Assembly: GCA_948467735.1 (NCBI GenBank)
Contig: CAOKFN010000013.1
Span: 29,416-93,415, forward strand
DNA length: 64,000 nt
Direction of reading: 5' to 3'
From: an uncultured bacterium
GTDB taxonomy: Bacteria; Bacillota; Clostridia; Lachnospirales; Lachnospiraceae
How positions within the stretch are numbered: position 1 is the stretch's first letter; the number at the start of each line of letters is the position of its first letter. The notes beneath the pieces are model-generated. The model worked only from the letters and a program-made list of their open reading frames with translations. It was not told where the DNA came from and searched no databases. A program made the position numbers and the translations under genes. Below, piece by piece: positions 56,617-64,000 of this stretch.

Positions 56617-57840
56617 TTAAATATTGGTACGAACCAGCTTGGGACGATACCCCTCTTTTTCCAGCGCTTCCATAATGCGGCTTTTATGTTCCGTGCCAAA
56701 GGCCTCCATGGTAATTCTAAGCTCCACGGCGGCATTCCTGTTGATGGATACAAACTGATTATGTTCCAATTTAATTACGTTTCCATCCGCCTCCGCAATG
56801 ATGCCCGACACTCTGCACAGCTCGCCGGGTTTGTCAGGCAGAAGTACGGATACCGTAAAAATTCTGTCCCTCATAATTAATCCCTGCTGTACTACGGAGG
56901 ACATGGTAATCACATCCATATTTCCTCCGCTTAAGATGGAGACCACCTTCTTATCCTGCACATCCAGATGCTTCAACGCCGCTACGGTCAAAAGACCGGA
57001 ATTTTCCACCACCATCTTGTGGTTCTCCACCATGTCAAGGAAGGCCACCACCAGTTCCTCGTCCTCCACAGTGATAATGTCGTCCAGATTTTTCTGAAGA
57101 TAAGGGAACAACAGGCTTCCGGGAGTTTTAACCGCCGTGCCGTCCGCAATGGTATTGACTCTTGGCAGCGTCACCACTTTTCCTTCCGCAAGAGAAGCCT
57201 GCATACAATTTGCCCCCGCAGGTTCCACGCCGATGACGCGGATCTTGGGATTTAAAAGCTTTGCCAGCGTGGAGACGCCCGTGGCCAGCCCGCCGCCCCC
57301 TATGGGCACCAGAATATAATCCACCAGCGGCAGCTCTTTTATAATCTCCATGGCGATGGTTCCCTGTCCGGTGGCCACGGCCAAATCGTCGAAAGGATGA
57401 ATAAAGGTATAGCCGTGTTCCTCCGCAAGCTCGTAAGCTCTCCCGCAGGCCTCGTCATATACATTGCCGTGAAGCACCACCTCCGCGCCGTAGCTTTTGG
57501 TGCGGTTCACCTTAATTAACGGGGTGGTGGTGGGCATCACAATGGACGCCTTCGCCCCATAGCATTTTGCCGCATAAGCCACGCCTTGGGCATGATTGCC
57601 TGCGGAAGCGGTAATCAATCCCTTTGCCCTCTCTTCCTCCGTCAGCGTGCTTATTTTATAATAAGCGCCCCGAAGCTTGTAAGCGCCCGTAAACTGCATA
57701 TTCTCCGGCTTCAAATACACTTTGTTTCCGGTCTGGGCGCTCAGGAAATCGCTGAATACCAGCTTGGTTTCCAAAGTCACACGCTTTACTACCTCCGACG
57801 CTTCCTCAAATCTTTTCAATGTCAACATCTGCTCATCCAT
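56617..57840 (-). CDS. ilvA: threonine ammonia-lyase (with ACT-like regulatory domain)
   Basis: The enzyme deaminates threonine to 2-oxobutanoate, for isoleucine synthesis or threonine catabolism. In this 407-residue PLP enzyme the Lys is in KPENMQFTGAYKLRGA. The Ser/Gly phosphate-binding loop is SAGNHAQG, and GGGGL is at the active site. The C-terminal 70 residues are a single ACT-type domain (FTVSVLLPDKPGELCRVSGIIAEADGNVIKLEHNQF), the short form typical of TdcB-like/clostridial enzymes. The start overlaps the ftsY stop by eight bases, so it is coupled to it, an unusual neighbour. Confidence 0.95.
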   Translation of the reverse strand: MDEQMLTLKRFEEASEVVKRVTLETKLVFSDFLSAQTGNKVYLKPENMQFTGAYKLRGAYYKISTLTEEERAKGLITASAGNHAQGVAYAAKCYGAKASIVMPTTTPLIKVNRTKSYGAEVVLHGNVYDEACGRAYELAEEHGYTFIHPFDDLAVATGQGTIAMEIIKELPLVDYILVPIGGGGLATGVSTLAKLLNPKIRVIGVEPAGANCMQASLAEGKVVTLPRVNTIADGTAVKTPGSLLFPYLQKNLDDIITVEDEELVVAFLDMVENHKMVVENSGLLTVAALKHLDVQDKKVVSILSGGNMDVITMSSVVQQGLIMRDRIFTVSVLLPDKPGELCRVSGIIAEADGNVIKLEHNQFVSINRNAAVELRITMEAFGTEHKSRIMEALEKEGYRPKLVRTNI

Positions 57841-59434
57841 TTGTGCTTTCTTCTTCCTCCTCTTCCACTTTCATGTCAAACAGCGCGTTCACAAACTCAT
57901 CCGAATCAAATTTCTGCAAATCGTCAATGGTTTCTCCCACGCCGATGTATTTTACGGGCACACGCAGTTCGGACTGGATGGCGACCGCAATTCCCCCCTT
58001 GGCCGTCCCGTCCATCTTGGTCAGGATAATACCCGTCAGCTCCGCCACCGCGCCAAACTCCCTTGCCTGAACCAAAGCATTCTGTCCCGTTGTGCCGTCT
58101 AAAACAATCAAATTTTCCCGGTGGGCATTGGGAAATTCCCTGTCGATAATGCGGTTCATCTTCCGAAGCTCCTCCATGAGATTCTTCTTGTTATGCAGCC
58201 TGCCCGCCGTGTCAATCAACAGCACATCTACGCCTCGTGCCTTGGCGGCATTGACCGCATCGAAAACCACGCTGGCCGGGTCCGCGCCCTCATTGCCGCC
58301 CACCATGGGGACGTCGGCGCGTCTGGCCCATTCCGCCAGCTGATCCCCGGCGGCGGCACGAAAAGTATCCGCCGCCGCAATCAAGACTTTCCTGCCGTCA
58401 TCTTTTAATTTGCCTGCCAGTTTTCCCACCGAAGTGGTTTTTCCCACGCCGTTGACGCCGATTACCATGATGACCGACTGCTGTTTTTCAAAATCATAGG
58501 CGGCATCATCCACACGCATCTGTTCTTTGATGCCTTCTATCAAAAGCTGCTTGCACTGCTTCGGCTCTTTGATGTGCTGTTCTTTTACCTGACTTTTCAG
58601 GCGCGCCACAATTTCCATGGTTGCGTTGACGCCGATATCGCCCATAATCAGGATTTCTTCCAATTCTTCGTAAAAGTCATCGTCAATAGCGGAAAAACCG
58701 TTAAACAGAGAATCGATGCCTCTGACGATATTATTCCTTGTCTTGGCCAGACCTGCTTTTAATCTGGCAAAAAATCCTTTTTTCTCTTTAGATTTTCCGC
58801 CTTCGCCGGAAGCGTCCCGTTCCTCAGAGGCTTCCTCCTGCAAAGACGATTCCTGCCCCGCAGGGAAGATGCTTTTATCGCCGCTTTCCTCTTCTGTAAC
58901 ATCCAAGATTCCTTCGACCGTCGGCTGGTTCATAGAATCATGTGCGGCTCCGCTTGACGGCTGATTCATGGAAGCCTCTGCGGCTCCGCCCGATTCCTGT
59001 ACAGCGAAAGCTCCCTCTCCTGCCTGCACGCTATTTCCCATGACAGCGCCGCTGTCCGCACAGTCAATCTGTCCCGGAAATTCGCCGCTGTCCGCTTCAT
59101 CAAACTTCTGTTCCGTGAAGCCGCCGTTTACGCCTCCCGCTGTCTGTCCTCCGAAACCGTTCGACGCATCGCCTGTCTTTTGTCCCGATAATCCGCTGTC
59201 CGTCCCGCCGGGCTTCTGTGCCGCGAAGCCGCTGTCTGCTCCATCTTCCTGATCATGCGTCTGTGCCGCGAAGCCTTCCTGCCCGGCGCAGCTCCCGTCA
59301 TCGGCGCCATCCGCCCCTTCCTTGGATACATGTTCCCTTTCACCGCCGTCCCCGGCAGCATGTAATGCTTCCTCGGAAGAAAACGCCTCTTCCTTACGCT
59401 TTTTCCTTCCAAATAATCTTTCCCTTAACTTCAT
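57833..59434 (-). CDS. ftsY: SRP receptor FtsY with repeat-rich N-terminal extension
   Basis: FtsY is the membrane-associated SRP receptor GTPase. The C-terminal NG domain is intact from about residue 220: G1 GVNGVGKT (326-333), DTAGRLHNKKNLMEEL and TKMDGTAKGGIAVAIQSELRVPVKYIGVGE. The N-terminal A region is a 217-residue expansion of Gly/Ala/Asp/Gln repeats (GADSGFAAQ, GTDSGLSGQ, GGVNGGFTEQ), much longer than typical in Bacillota. The first residues (KLRERLFGRKKRKEE) form the basic amphipathic membrane-targeting helix. The ATG at 59434 is spaced eight bases from GGGGG. It follows smc, the standard order. Confidence 0.97.
   Translation of the reverse strand: MKLRERLFGRKKRKEEAFSSEEALHAAGDGGEREHVSKEGADGADDGSCAGQEGFAAQTHDQEDGADSGFAAQKPGGTDSGLSGQKTGDASNGFGGQTAGGVNGGFTEQKFDEADSGEFPGQIDCADSGAVMGNSVQAGEGAFAVQESGGAAEASMNQPSSGAAHDSMNQPTVEGILDVTEEESGDKSIFPAGQESSLQEEASEERDASGEGGKSKEKKGFFARLKAGLAKTRNNIVRGIDSLFNGFSAIDDDFYEELEEILIMGDIGVNATMEIVARLKSQVKEQHIKEPKQCKQLLIEGIKEQMRVDDAAYDFEKQQSVIMVIGVNGVGKTTSVGKLAGKLKDDGRKVLIAAADTFRAAAGDQLAEWARRADVPMVGGNEGADPASVVFDAVNAAKARGVDVLLIDTAGRLHNKKNLMEELRKMNRIIDREFPNAHRENLIVLDGTTGQNALVQAREFGAVAELTGIILTKMDGTAKGGIAVAIQSELRVPVKYIGVGETIDDLQKFDSDEFVNALFDMKVEEEEEESTNG
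58960..59320 (-). repeat. in-frame tandem repeats in the FtsY A region
   Basis: Recurring units of about 30-36 bases (plus strand GCCGCGAAGCCGCTGTC, CCGCTGTCCG and similar) encode the GxDSGFxxQK pattern. They lie between the membrane-binding helix and the NG domain of FtsY. Confidence 0.65.
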
Positions 59435-59590
59435 GCACATTACCCCCTAAACTATCATTCTGCCATATGGCGTCTTTCCCACACTCCATGCTAACCTCCG
59501 TACAAATCCGGACGCGAAATGCCATGTGAAGTTATCGCCGCATAATTTTAACTGCTTTAACGTCTGGGAGACCTTCCACGCAAATACTGC

Positions 59591-62500
59591 TTAATCGTCC
59601 AGCTCCTTGTCAATCAAATTGACGCTCACCAGTGTGGAGACTCCTTTTTCCTGCATTGTGATACCATAGAGCCGATCCACTTGTTCCATGGTACCTCTTC
59701 GGTGCGTAATGACAATGAATTGGGTATTCTTTGTCAGCTTATGTAGATATTTGGCAAATCTGCCCACATTGGAATCGTCCAGCGCCGCCTCAATCTCGTC
59801 CAGCAGGCAGAAAGGCGAGGGTTTCAGATTTTGTATGGCAAAAAGCAGGGATATGGCGGTCAGGGCCTTTTCACCGCCGGATAGCTGCATCATGTTCTGA
59901 AGCTTTTTCCCGGGGGGCTGGGCGATAATCCGAATGCCCGCTTCCAGAATATCTTCCTCCTCGATCAGCTCCAGCGTCCCCTTGCCGCCTCCGAATAATT
60001 CTTTGAACACCTTGTCAAACTCGCGGGTAATCTCCGCGAACTTTTCGGCAAACTGCTTCCTCATGGCGGCGTCCAGCTCCTGAATAATTCCCTCCAAGGT
60101 TTTTTCCGCTTCCACCAGATCATCATGCTGGGTTTTCATGAAAGTAAACCGCTCCATCAGATTTTTATAATCTTCTATGGCGTTCACATTCACGTCCCCC
60201 AGCTTCTTAATCTCATCCTTTAAGGCGGCAATTTCTTTTTTCATGGCCGCCAGATCCGTCATATCCTCATTCCGAACAGCCGCCGCGTCGCTTAAGGTGA
60301 TCTCATATTCGTCCCACATATAATTAATCTGGGCCTCCAAGGATTCTTCCAGCTTCTCCTTCTGGGCGTTCAAGCGGTATACTTCTTTATCCAGCGCCGA
60401 CATTTTCTCGGACAGTTCCTCCCGCCTCTCAAAAAAACCTTTCTGTCTGCCGGACAGCTCTTCCTTTCGGGCCGTATCTTCTTTCAGCTTTGTCTCGCAG
60501 GTCTGCTGCGCCTCAAAGGAAGCGGCAATCGAAGCCTCAATCTCCGCAATACTCTTTCTCTTGCGCTCCGCCTCTTTTGTATTGTCTTCCAGAGCCTGTA
60601 GAATCTCAGCAAGCTCCCCCTCTGCCCGCCTGATTTCCCCCTCGATGCGGTCCACATTGGCCTGTTTGAAATCCATTGTCTGACGTATTTTCTCCACCTT
60701 TAAATCCCATTCCGCCACATGGGACGCCGCTTCCGTTTCCTCCGCCCGTTTTACCGTCAGCTCCTCCTGAAATACGGCAATCTGCTCCTGAGTCCGTTTT
60801 TCTAAAGCCTCGCTTTCGGCCAGCTCCTGACGGACCAATTCCTTATCCCTTTTGATTTCCAGAATCTTATTCTCTATTTCTTTTTCTTCCAGCCGCAGGG
60901 AAACCGCCCCTCCCGCTTCCTCCTCCATACGCTCTCTCGTCTGGCTGATATTCAGCCTCGCCGTATTCTGTTCTATGGATTTTCGCTGTATTTCTGTTTT
61001 CAAGGCCTCCACATCCGTCCGCAGCCGACTGCGCCTTGCCTTTGTGTCTTCAATTTCCTGATTGATTTCCTCCATGGAGACTTTAAGTTTCCTGACATTC
61101 TTCTCCAATTCTTCTAATTCACGACGTCTGCCCAAGAGATTGCTGCCGTTCTTGAAAGCGCCGCCGCTGATGGCGCCGCCCGGCACCAGCTGTTCTCCTT
61201 CCAGCGTCACAATGCGAAGGCTGTGCTTATACTTTCCGGCCAGCTTCACCGCATGATCCACATTGTCAACCACGACGATGCGGCCTAAAAGCGCCCTCGC
61301 CACATCCCGGTATTGTTCCTCAATCTGCACCAGCTCGTCGGCCATGCCGATGACTCTCTTTTCGGAAAGCACCTCCGGATTCCTGAATTTCGGAGAATTC
61401 GTAATGCTTGTCAGCGGAAGAAACGTCGCCCTGCCCAGCTTTCCCGCCTTCAAATAAGAAATCATCTGCTTGGCGGTTTCTTCGTTGTCCGTGACAACAT
61501 TTTGAATATTTCCTCCCAGCGCGGTCTCAATGGCGGTTTCATACTGCTTCTCCACCTTGATAATATCGGCGGCGACGCCGATAATTCCCTTATTTTTCTC
61601 CTTCTGTTCCATGATTTTTTTGACGCTGCCCCCATAGCCCTCATATCGCTCGGTCAGATTGGACAGCGCTTCCAGTTTGGAATTCTCTCTGTGATAAGCA
61701 TTTTGGGCCTCCCGCAGACGGGCGTCCTTTGAGGCAAGCTCCTCACGCATTCCCCCCAGCTCCTGTTCCTTGGCGGCTTCCTCTTCCCTCATCACACGGA
61801 TTTCTTCCGTGATGCCCTCAAAGGCGGCTTCCAGCTTTTTCATGGTCTCCTCCCTTGCGGCTTCGTCGGACTTTGCCCTAAGCAGCCGGGAGTTCAGCTC
61901 CGCCCGCCGGATATTCACCTGTTCCATCATGGTTTCAAAGCGTCCCATCTTGGACTTGACGGCGGCTCTTTGGTTCAATTCCCCGATAATGGTATTCTTT
62001 CCCGCTTCTATCTCTCCATTCAATCGGGCGATATTTTCCTGAACCTCTTCCAGCTTATGTTTAGCCGCCTCCGCCGCCTCTGTGATTTCCTGAACTTTGG
62101 TATCGGCGGAAACCTTTTCGCTTAAGATATCCTCTTTCTCTTTGTTTTTTTCTCCAATGTCCTCCTGCAGTGCGTTTCGGCGGCTGCTTAAATGCGCTTC
62201 GGTTCCCTTTGCGGAATTCATCTGTTCCTTCAGGACATTGCGTTCTCCCTCCAGCCTGCCCCGCGTAAGCCCCGCCTCCGTGACGGTACTGCGGGCCTGC
62301 TCCACCGCCGCCTCCAGCGCCTCCAATTCTTTCTGGATGCGGTCGTATTCCTCTTTGATTCCCTCGTAACCGGCTTTTGCCTCGGAAAGCTCTCCGTCCG
62401 CAATGCCGTATTTTTGCTCCGCCTCCTGCAGCTGTTCCCGCAGACGGGCGTTTTCCAGCAGAAATACGTTGACGTCCAAGGTTTTCAGACTTTCTTTCTT

Positions 62501-63151
62501 CCTCAGATAAATTCTGGCCGTTTCCGACTGACGTTCCAGCGGTCCGATCTGTTTCTCTAACTCCGACAGAATATCGTTGACGCGCACCAGATTCTGCTTC
62601 TCGTTTTCCAGCTTCGTCTGGGCCGCGGCTTTTCTCCGTTTGAATTTCACAATGCCGGCGGCTTCGTCAAAAAGCTCCCTTCGCTCTTCCGGCTTGCCGC
62701 TCAAAATTTTATCAATCTGTCCCTGTCCGATGATGGAATAACCTTCCTTGCCGATACCGGTATCGTAAAAAAGTTCATTCACATCCTTCAGCCTGCAGGG
62801 GCTTCCATTCATCAGATATTCGCTTTCTCCAGAACGGTAAATACGCCTTGCCACTGTTACCTCCTGAAAATCAATGGCAAGCTGATGATCCGAGTTATCC
62901 AAGGTAATGGCAACATAGGCATAGCTTAAAGGCTTCCTATTCTCTGTGCCCGAGAAAATGACATCCTGCATGCTTGCGCCCCGCAGCTGTTTGACACGCT
63001 GTTCCCCCAGAACCCAGCGGACCGCGTCGGCCACATTGCTTTTTCCGCTTCCGTTCGGGCCCACGATTCCCGTAATCCCGTTATGAAACTGGAAATTTAT
63101 TTTATTGGCAAAAGACTTAAAGCCCTGCACTTCAATACTTTTTAAATACAT
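59591..63151 (-). CDS. smc: chromosome segregation ATPase SMC
   Basis: SMC is the condensin ATPase. The 1186-residue protein has Walker A GPNGSGKS near residues 32-39, a Q-loop region, a long coiled coil, and a hinge at about 520-650. The second coiled coil is followed by the ABC signature LSGGEKALTAISLLFAI and Walker B PFCLLDEIEAALDD. Length matches bacterial SMC. GAGGAT precedes the ATG. Its first 20 bases overlap the end of rnc. The order rnc-smc-ftsY is classical in Bacillota. Confidence 0.98.
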   Translation of the reverse strand: MYLKSIEVQGFKSFANKINFQFHNGITGIVGPNGSGKSNVADAVRWVLGEQRVKQLRGASMQDVIFSGTENRKPLSYAYVAITLDNSDHQLAIDFQEVTVARRIYRSGESEYLMNGSPCRLKDVNELFYDTGIGKEGYSIIGQGQIDKILSGKPEERRELFDEAAGIVKFKRRKAAAQTKLENEKQNLVRVNDILSELEKQIGPLERQSETARIYLRKKESLKTLDVNVFLLENARLREQLQEAEQKYGIADGELSEAKAGYEGIKEEYDRIQKELEALEAAVEQARSTVTEAGLTRGRLEGERNVLKEQMNSAKGTEAHLSSRRNALQEDIGEKNKEKEDILSEKVSADTKVQEITEAAEAAKHKLEEVQENIARLNGEIEAGKNTIIGELNQRAAVKSKMGRFETMMEQVNIRRAELNSRLLRAKSDEAAREETMKKLEAAFEGITEEIRVMREEEAAKEQELGGMREELASKDARLREAQNAYHRENSKLEALSNLTERYEGYGGSVKKIMEQKEKNKGIIGVAADIIKVEKQYETAIETALGGNIQNVVTDNEETAKQMISYLKAGKLGRATFLPLTSITNSPKFRNPEVLSEKRVIGMADELVQIEEQYRDVARALLGRIVVVDNVDHAVKLAGKYKHSLRIVTLEGEQLVPGGAISGGAFKNGSNLLGRRRELEELEKNVRKLKVSMEEINQEIEDTKARRSRLRTDVEALKTEIQRKSIEQNTARLNISQTRERMEEEAGGAVSLRLEEKEIENKILEIKRDKELVRQELAESEALEKRTQEQIAVFQEELTVKRAEETEAASHVAEWDLKVEKIRQTMDFKQANVDRIEGEIRRAEGELAEILQALEDNTKEAERKRKSIAEIEASIAASFEAQQTCETKLKEDTARKEELSGRQKGFFERREELSEKMSALDKEVYRLNAQKEKLEESLEAQINYMWDEYEITLSDAAAVRNEDMTDLAAMKKEIAALKDEIKKLGDVNVNAIEDYKNLMERFTFMKTQHDDLVEAEKTLEGIIQELDAAMRKQFAEKFAEITREFDKVFKELFGGGKGTLELIEEEDILEAGIRIIAQPPGKKLQNMMQLSGGEKALTAISLLFAIQNLKPSPFCLLDEIEAALDDSNVGRFAKYLHKLTKNTQFIVITHRRGTMEQVDRLYGITMQEKGVSTLVSVNLIDKELDD

Positions 63152-63875
63152 ATCCTCTATCCCTCAAAAGCAGAAGCGCCCTGTACGCCGCCTGCTGCTC
63201 CGCCGCCTTTTTTGTCTTCCCCTCTCCGGTGCCCAGAACCTCCCCTTCCATCTGCACGGACACATGGAATATCTTGTCGTGCTCGGGACCGCTTACTTCC
63301 AGCAGTTCATATTCATATTCCTTTTTCAGTTTTCCCTGAATCAGCTCCTGCAGATTGCTCTTGCTGTCATAGAACAGCTGCTTGTCCTCCAGATCGGACA
63401 AAATAAAGCGATTGATAAACGCCCTTGCATGTTCCATGCCGCCGTCCAGATAGATCGCGCCTATCACCGCTTCCATCACGTCGCAGGTCATACTGTCGCG
63501 GCCCCTGCCGCCCGTATTTTCCTCTCCTTTCCCCAAAAGCATAAACTGCCCCAGCTCCAAATCTCTTGCGCAGAAGGCAAGGGAAGGCTCGCATACCATG
63601 GAGGCTCGCATTTTCGTCAATTCTCCTTCTGACAGTTTCCCATGCTCTCGAAACAGAAATTCGCTGGATACCAGCTCCAGCACCGCGTCTCCAAGAAATT
63701 CCAAGCGTTCATAATTTTCCAGCCTGCGGATCCTCTGCTCATTGGTAAAAGAACTATGGGTAATGGCCTGTTTTAAAAGCGCCAGATTATGAAAACGATA
63801 CCCTATGCGCTTTTCCAGCAGTTCCAAGGTGTAACGGCCCCTGAGTCCTCCGCCCCTGTAAGCATTCCCCTGCAT
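63132..63875 (-). CDS. rnc: ribonuclease III
   Basis: RNase III cleaves double-stranded RNA, including rRNA precursors. The catalytic domain has ERLEFLGDAVLELVSSEFLF (residues 51 on) with the conserved Glu and Asp. The second acidic pair is in DVMEAVIGAIYLDGG, and a C-terminal double-stranded RNA-binding domain follows (SNLQELIQGKLKKEYEYELLE ... KTKKAAEQQAAYRALLLL). The ATG at 63875 is preferred because GGGGGAG lies six bases upstream. Longer frames from 63926 or 63932 lack a spaced ribosome site. It overlaps smc by 20 bases. Confidence 0.96.
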   Translation of the reverse strand: MQGNAYRGGGLRGRYTLELLEKRIGYRFHNLALLKQAITHSSFTNEQRIRRLENYERLEFLGDAVLELVSSEFLFREHGKLSEGELTKMRASMVCEPSLAFCARDLELGQFMLLGKGEENTGGRGRDSMTCDVMEAVIGAIYLDGGMEHARAFINRFILSDLEDKQLFYDSKSNLQELIQGKLKKEYEYELLEVSGPEHDKIFHVSVQMEGEVLGTGEGKTKKAAEQQAAYRALLLLRDRGYVFKKY

Positions 63876-63934
63876 ACCGTCTCCCCCGGCTGCCTCTCTC
63901 TCAATCTCTCTCTTCAATCCTATCATCTCCATTC

Positions 63935-63954
63935 AATTGCCGTTCACGGCAATT
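63935..63954. repeat. 9-bp perfect dyad upstream of rnc
   Basis: AATTGCCGT and ACGGCAATT around a TC centre. It lies about 60 bases upstream of the preferred rnc start and lacks a T-tract, so it may be an operator or an RNase III self-processing hairpin. Confidence 0.45.
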
Positions 63955-64000
63955 TGTTCCGTAACCGCCCTTCCAGCGCCGTATTCCTGCAAGGGAATTT

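Overview
The window looks like a chromosomal segment of a spore-forming Clostridia member, most probably Lachnospiraceae. Evidence is spoIVA, the Bacillota order ylxM-ffh-rpsP-khpA-rimM-trmD-rplS-(lepB)-rbgA-rnhB-ylqG-ylqH-yraN, a clostridial long-form PRPP synthetase, a VanS/VanR-like two-component pair, and strong Shine-Dalgarno sites before almost every start. I found no rRNA, tRNA, CRISPR array, transposase or phage gene. Assignments come from reading motifs and gene order only; no database search was possible.

Layout. 0-3.5 kb: two divergent multi-membrane proteins, GtrII-like and DUF2142-like, probably for surface polysaccharide work. 3.7-5.2 kb: spoIVA. 5.3-13.8 kb: a 1725-residue secreted GLUG/InlB-type repeat protein, an MMPL transporter, and a divergent TetR regulator with a perfect 12-bp dyad between the promoters. 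13.9-22.1 kb: CmpX-like channel, lipoprotein serpin, tyrS, a zinc-ribbon protein, and a VWA/MoxR pair. 22.4-29.6 kb: metF, the gpsA-plsY-der-DUF512 cluster, and prs. 29.6-33.1 kb: a sensor kinase and response regulator. 33.2-45.1 kb: a long minus-strand translation, secretion and ribosome-assembly superoperon. 55.6-63.9 kb: yitT, ilvA, ftsY, smc and rnc.

The most unusual segment is 45.6-54.9 kb, with a probable leader up to 55.1 kb. It lies between ftsY and ylxM, which are neighbours in the textbook Bacillota order (ilvA and yitT also sit in the gap). It is one minus-strand operon: a WYL regulator, three different dynamin-like GTPases, a 722-residue protein ending in Sel1-like repeats, and a protein with two Asp-rich motifs like a class I isoprenoid synthase. 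A consensus promoter (TTGATA-17-TATAAT) precedes it, and the predicted leader carries four 18-bp hairpin-forming tandem repeats. I infer a regulated membrane-remodelling system, possibly stress or phage defence. That role is a hypothesis.

A second theme is repeat expansion. Low-complexity tandem repeats interrupt otherwise conserved proteins (FtsY, RimM, the DUF512 protein, the GLUG protein, the serpin), and short tandem arrays lie in two intergenic regions. TrmD carries a C-terminal GNAT acetyltransferase domain.
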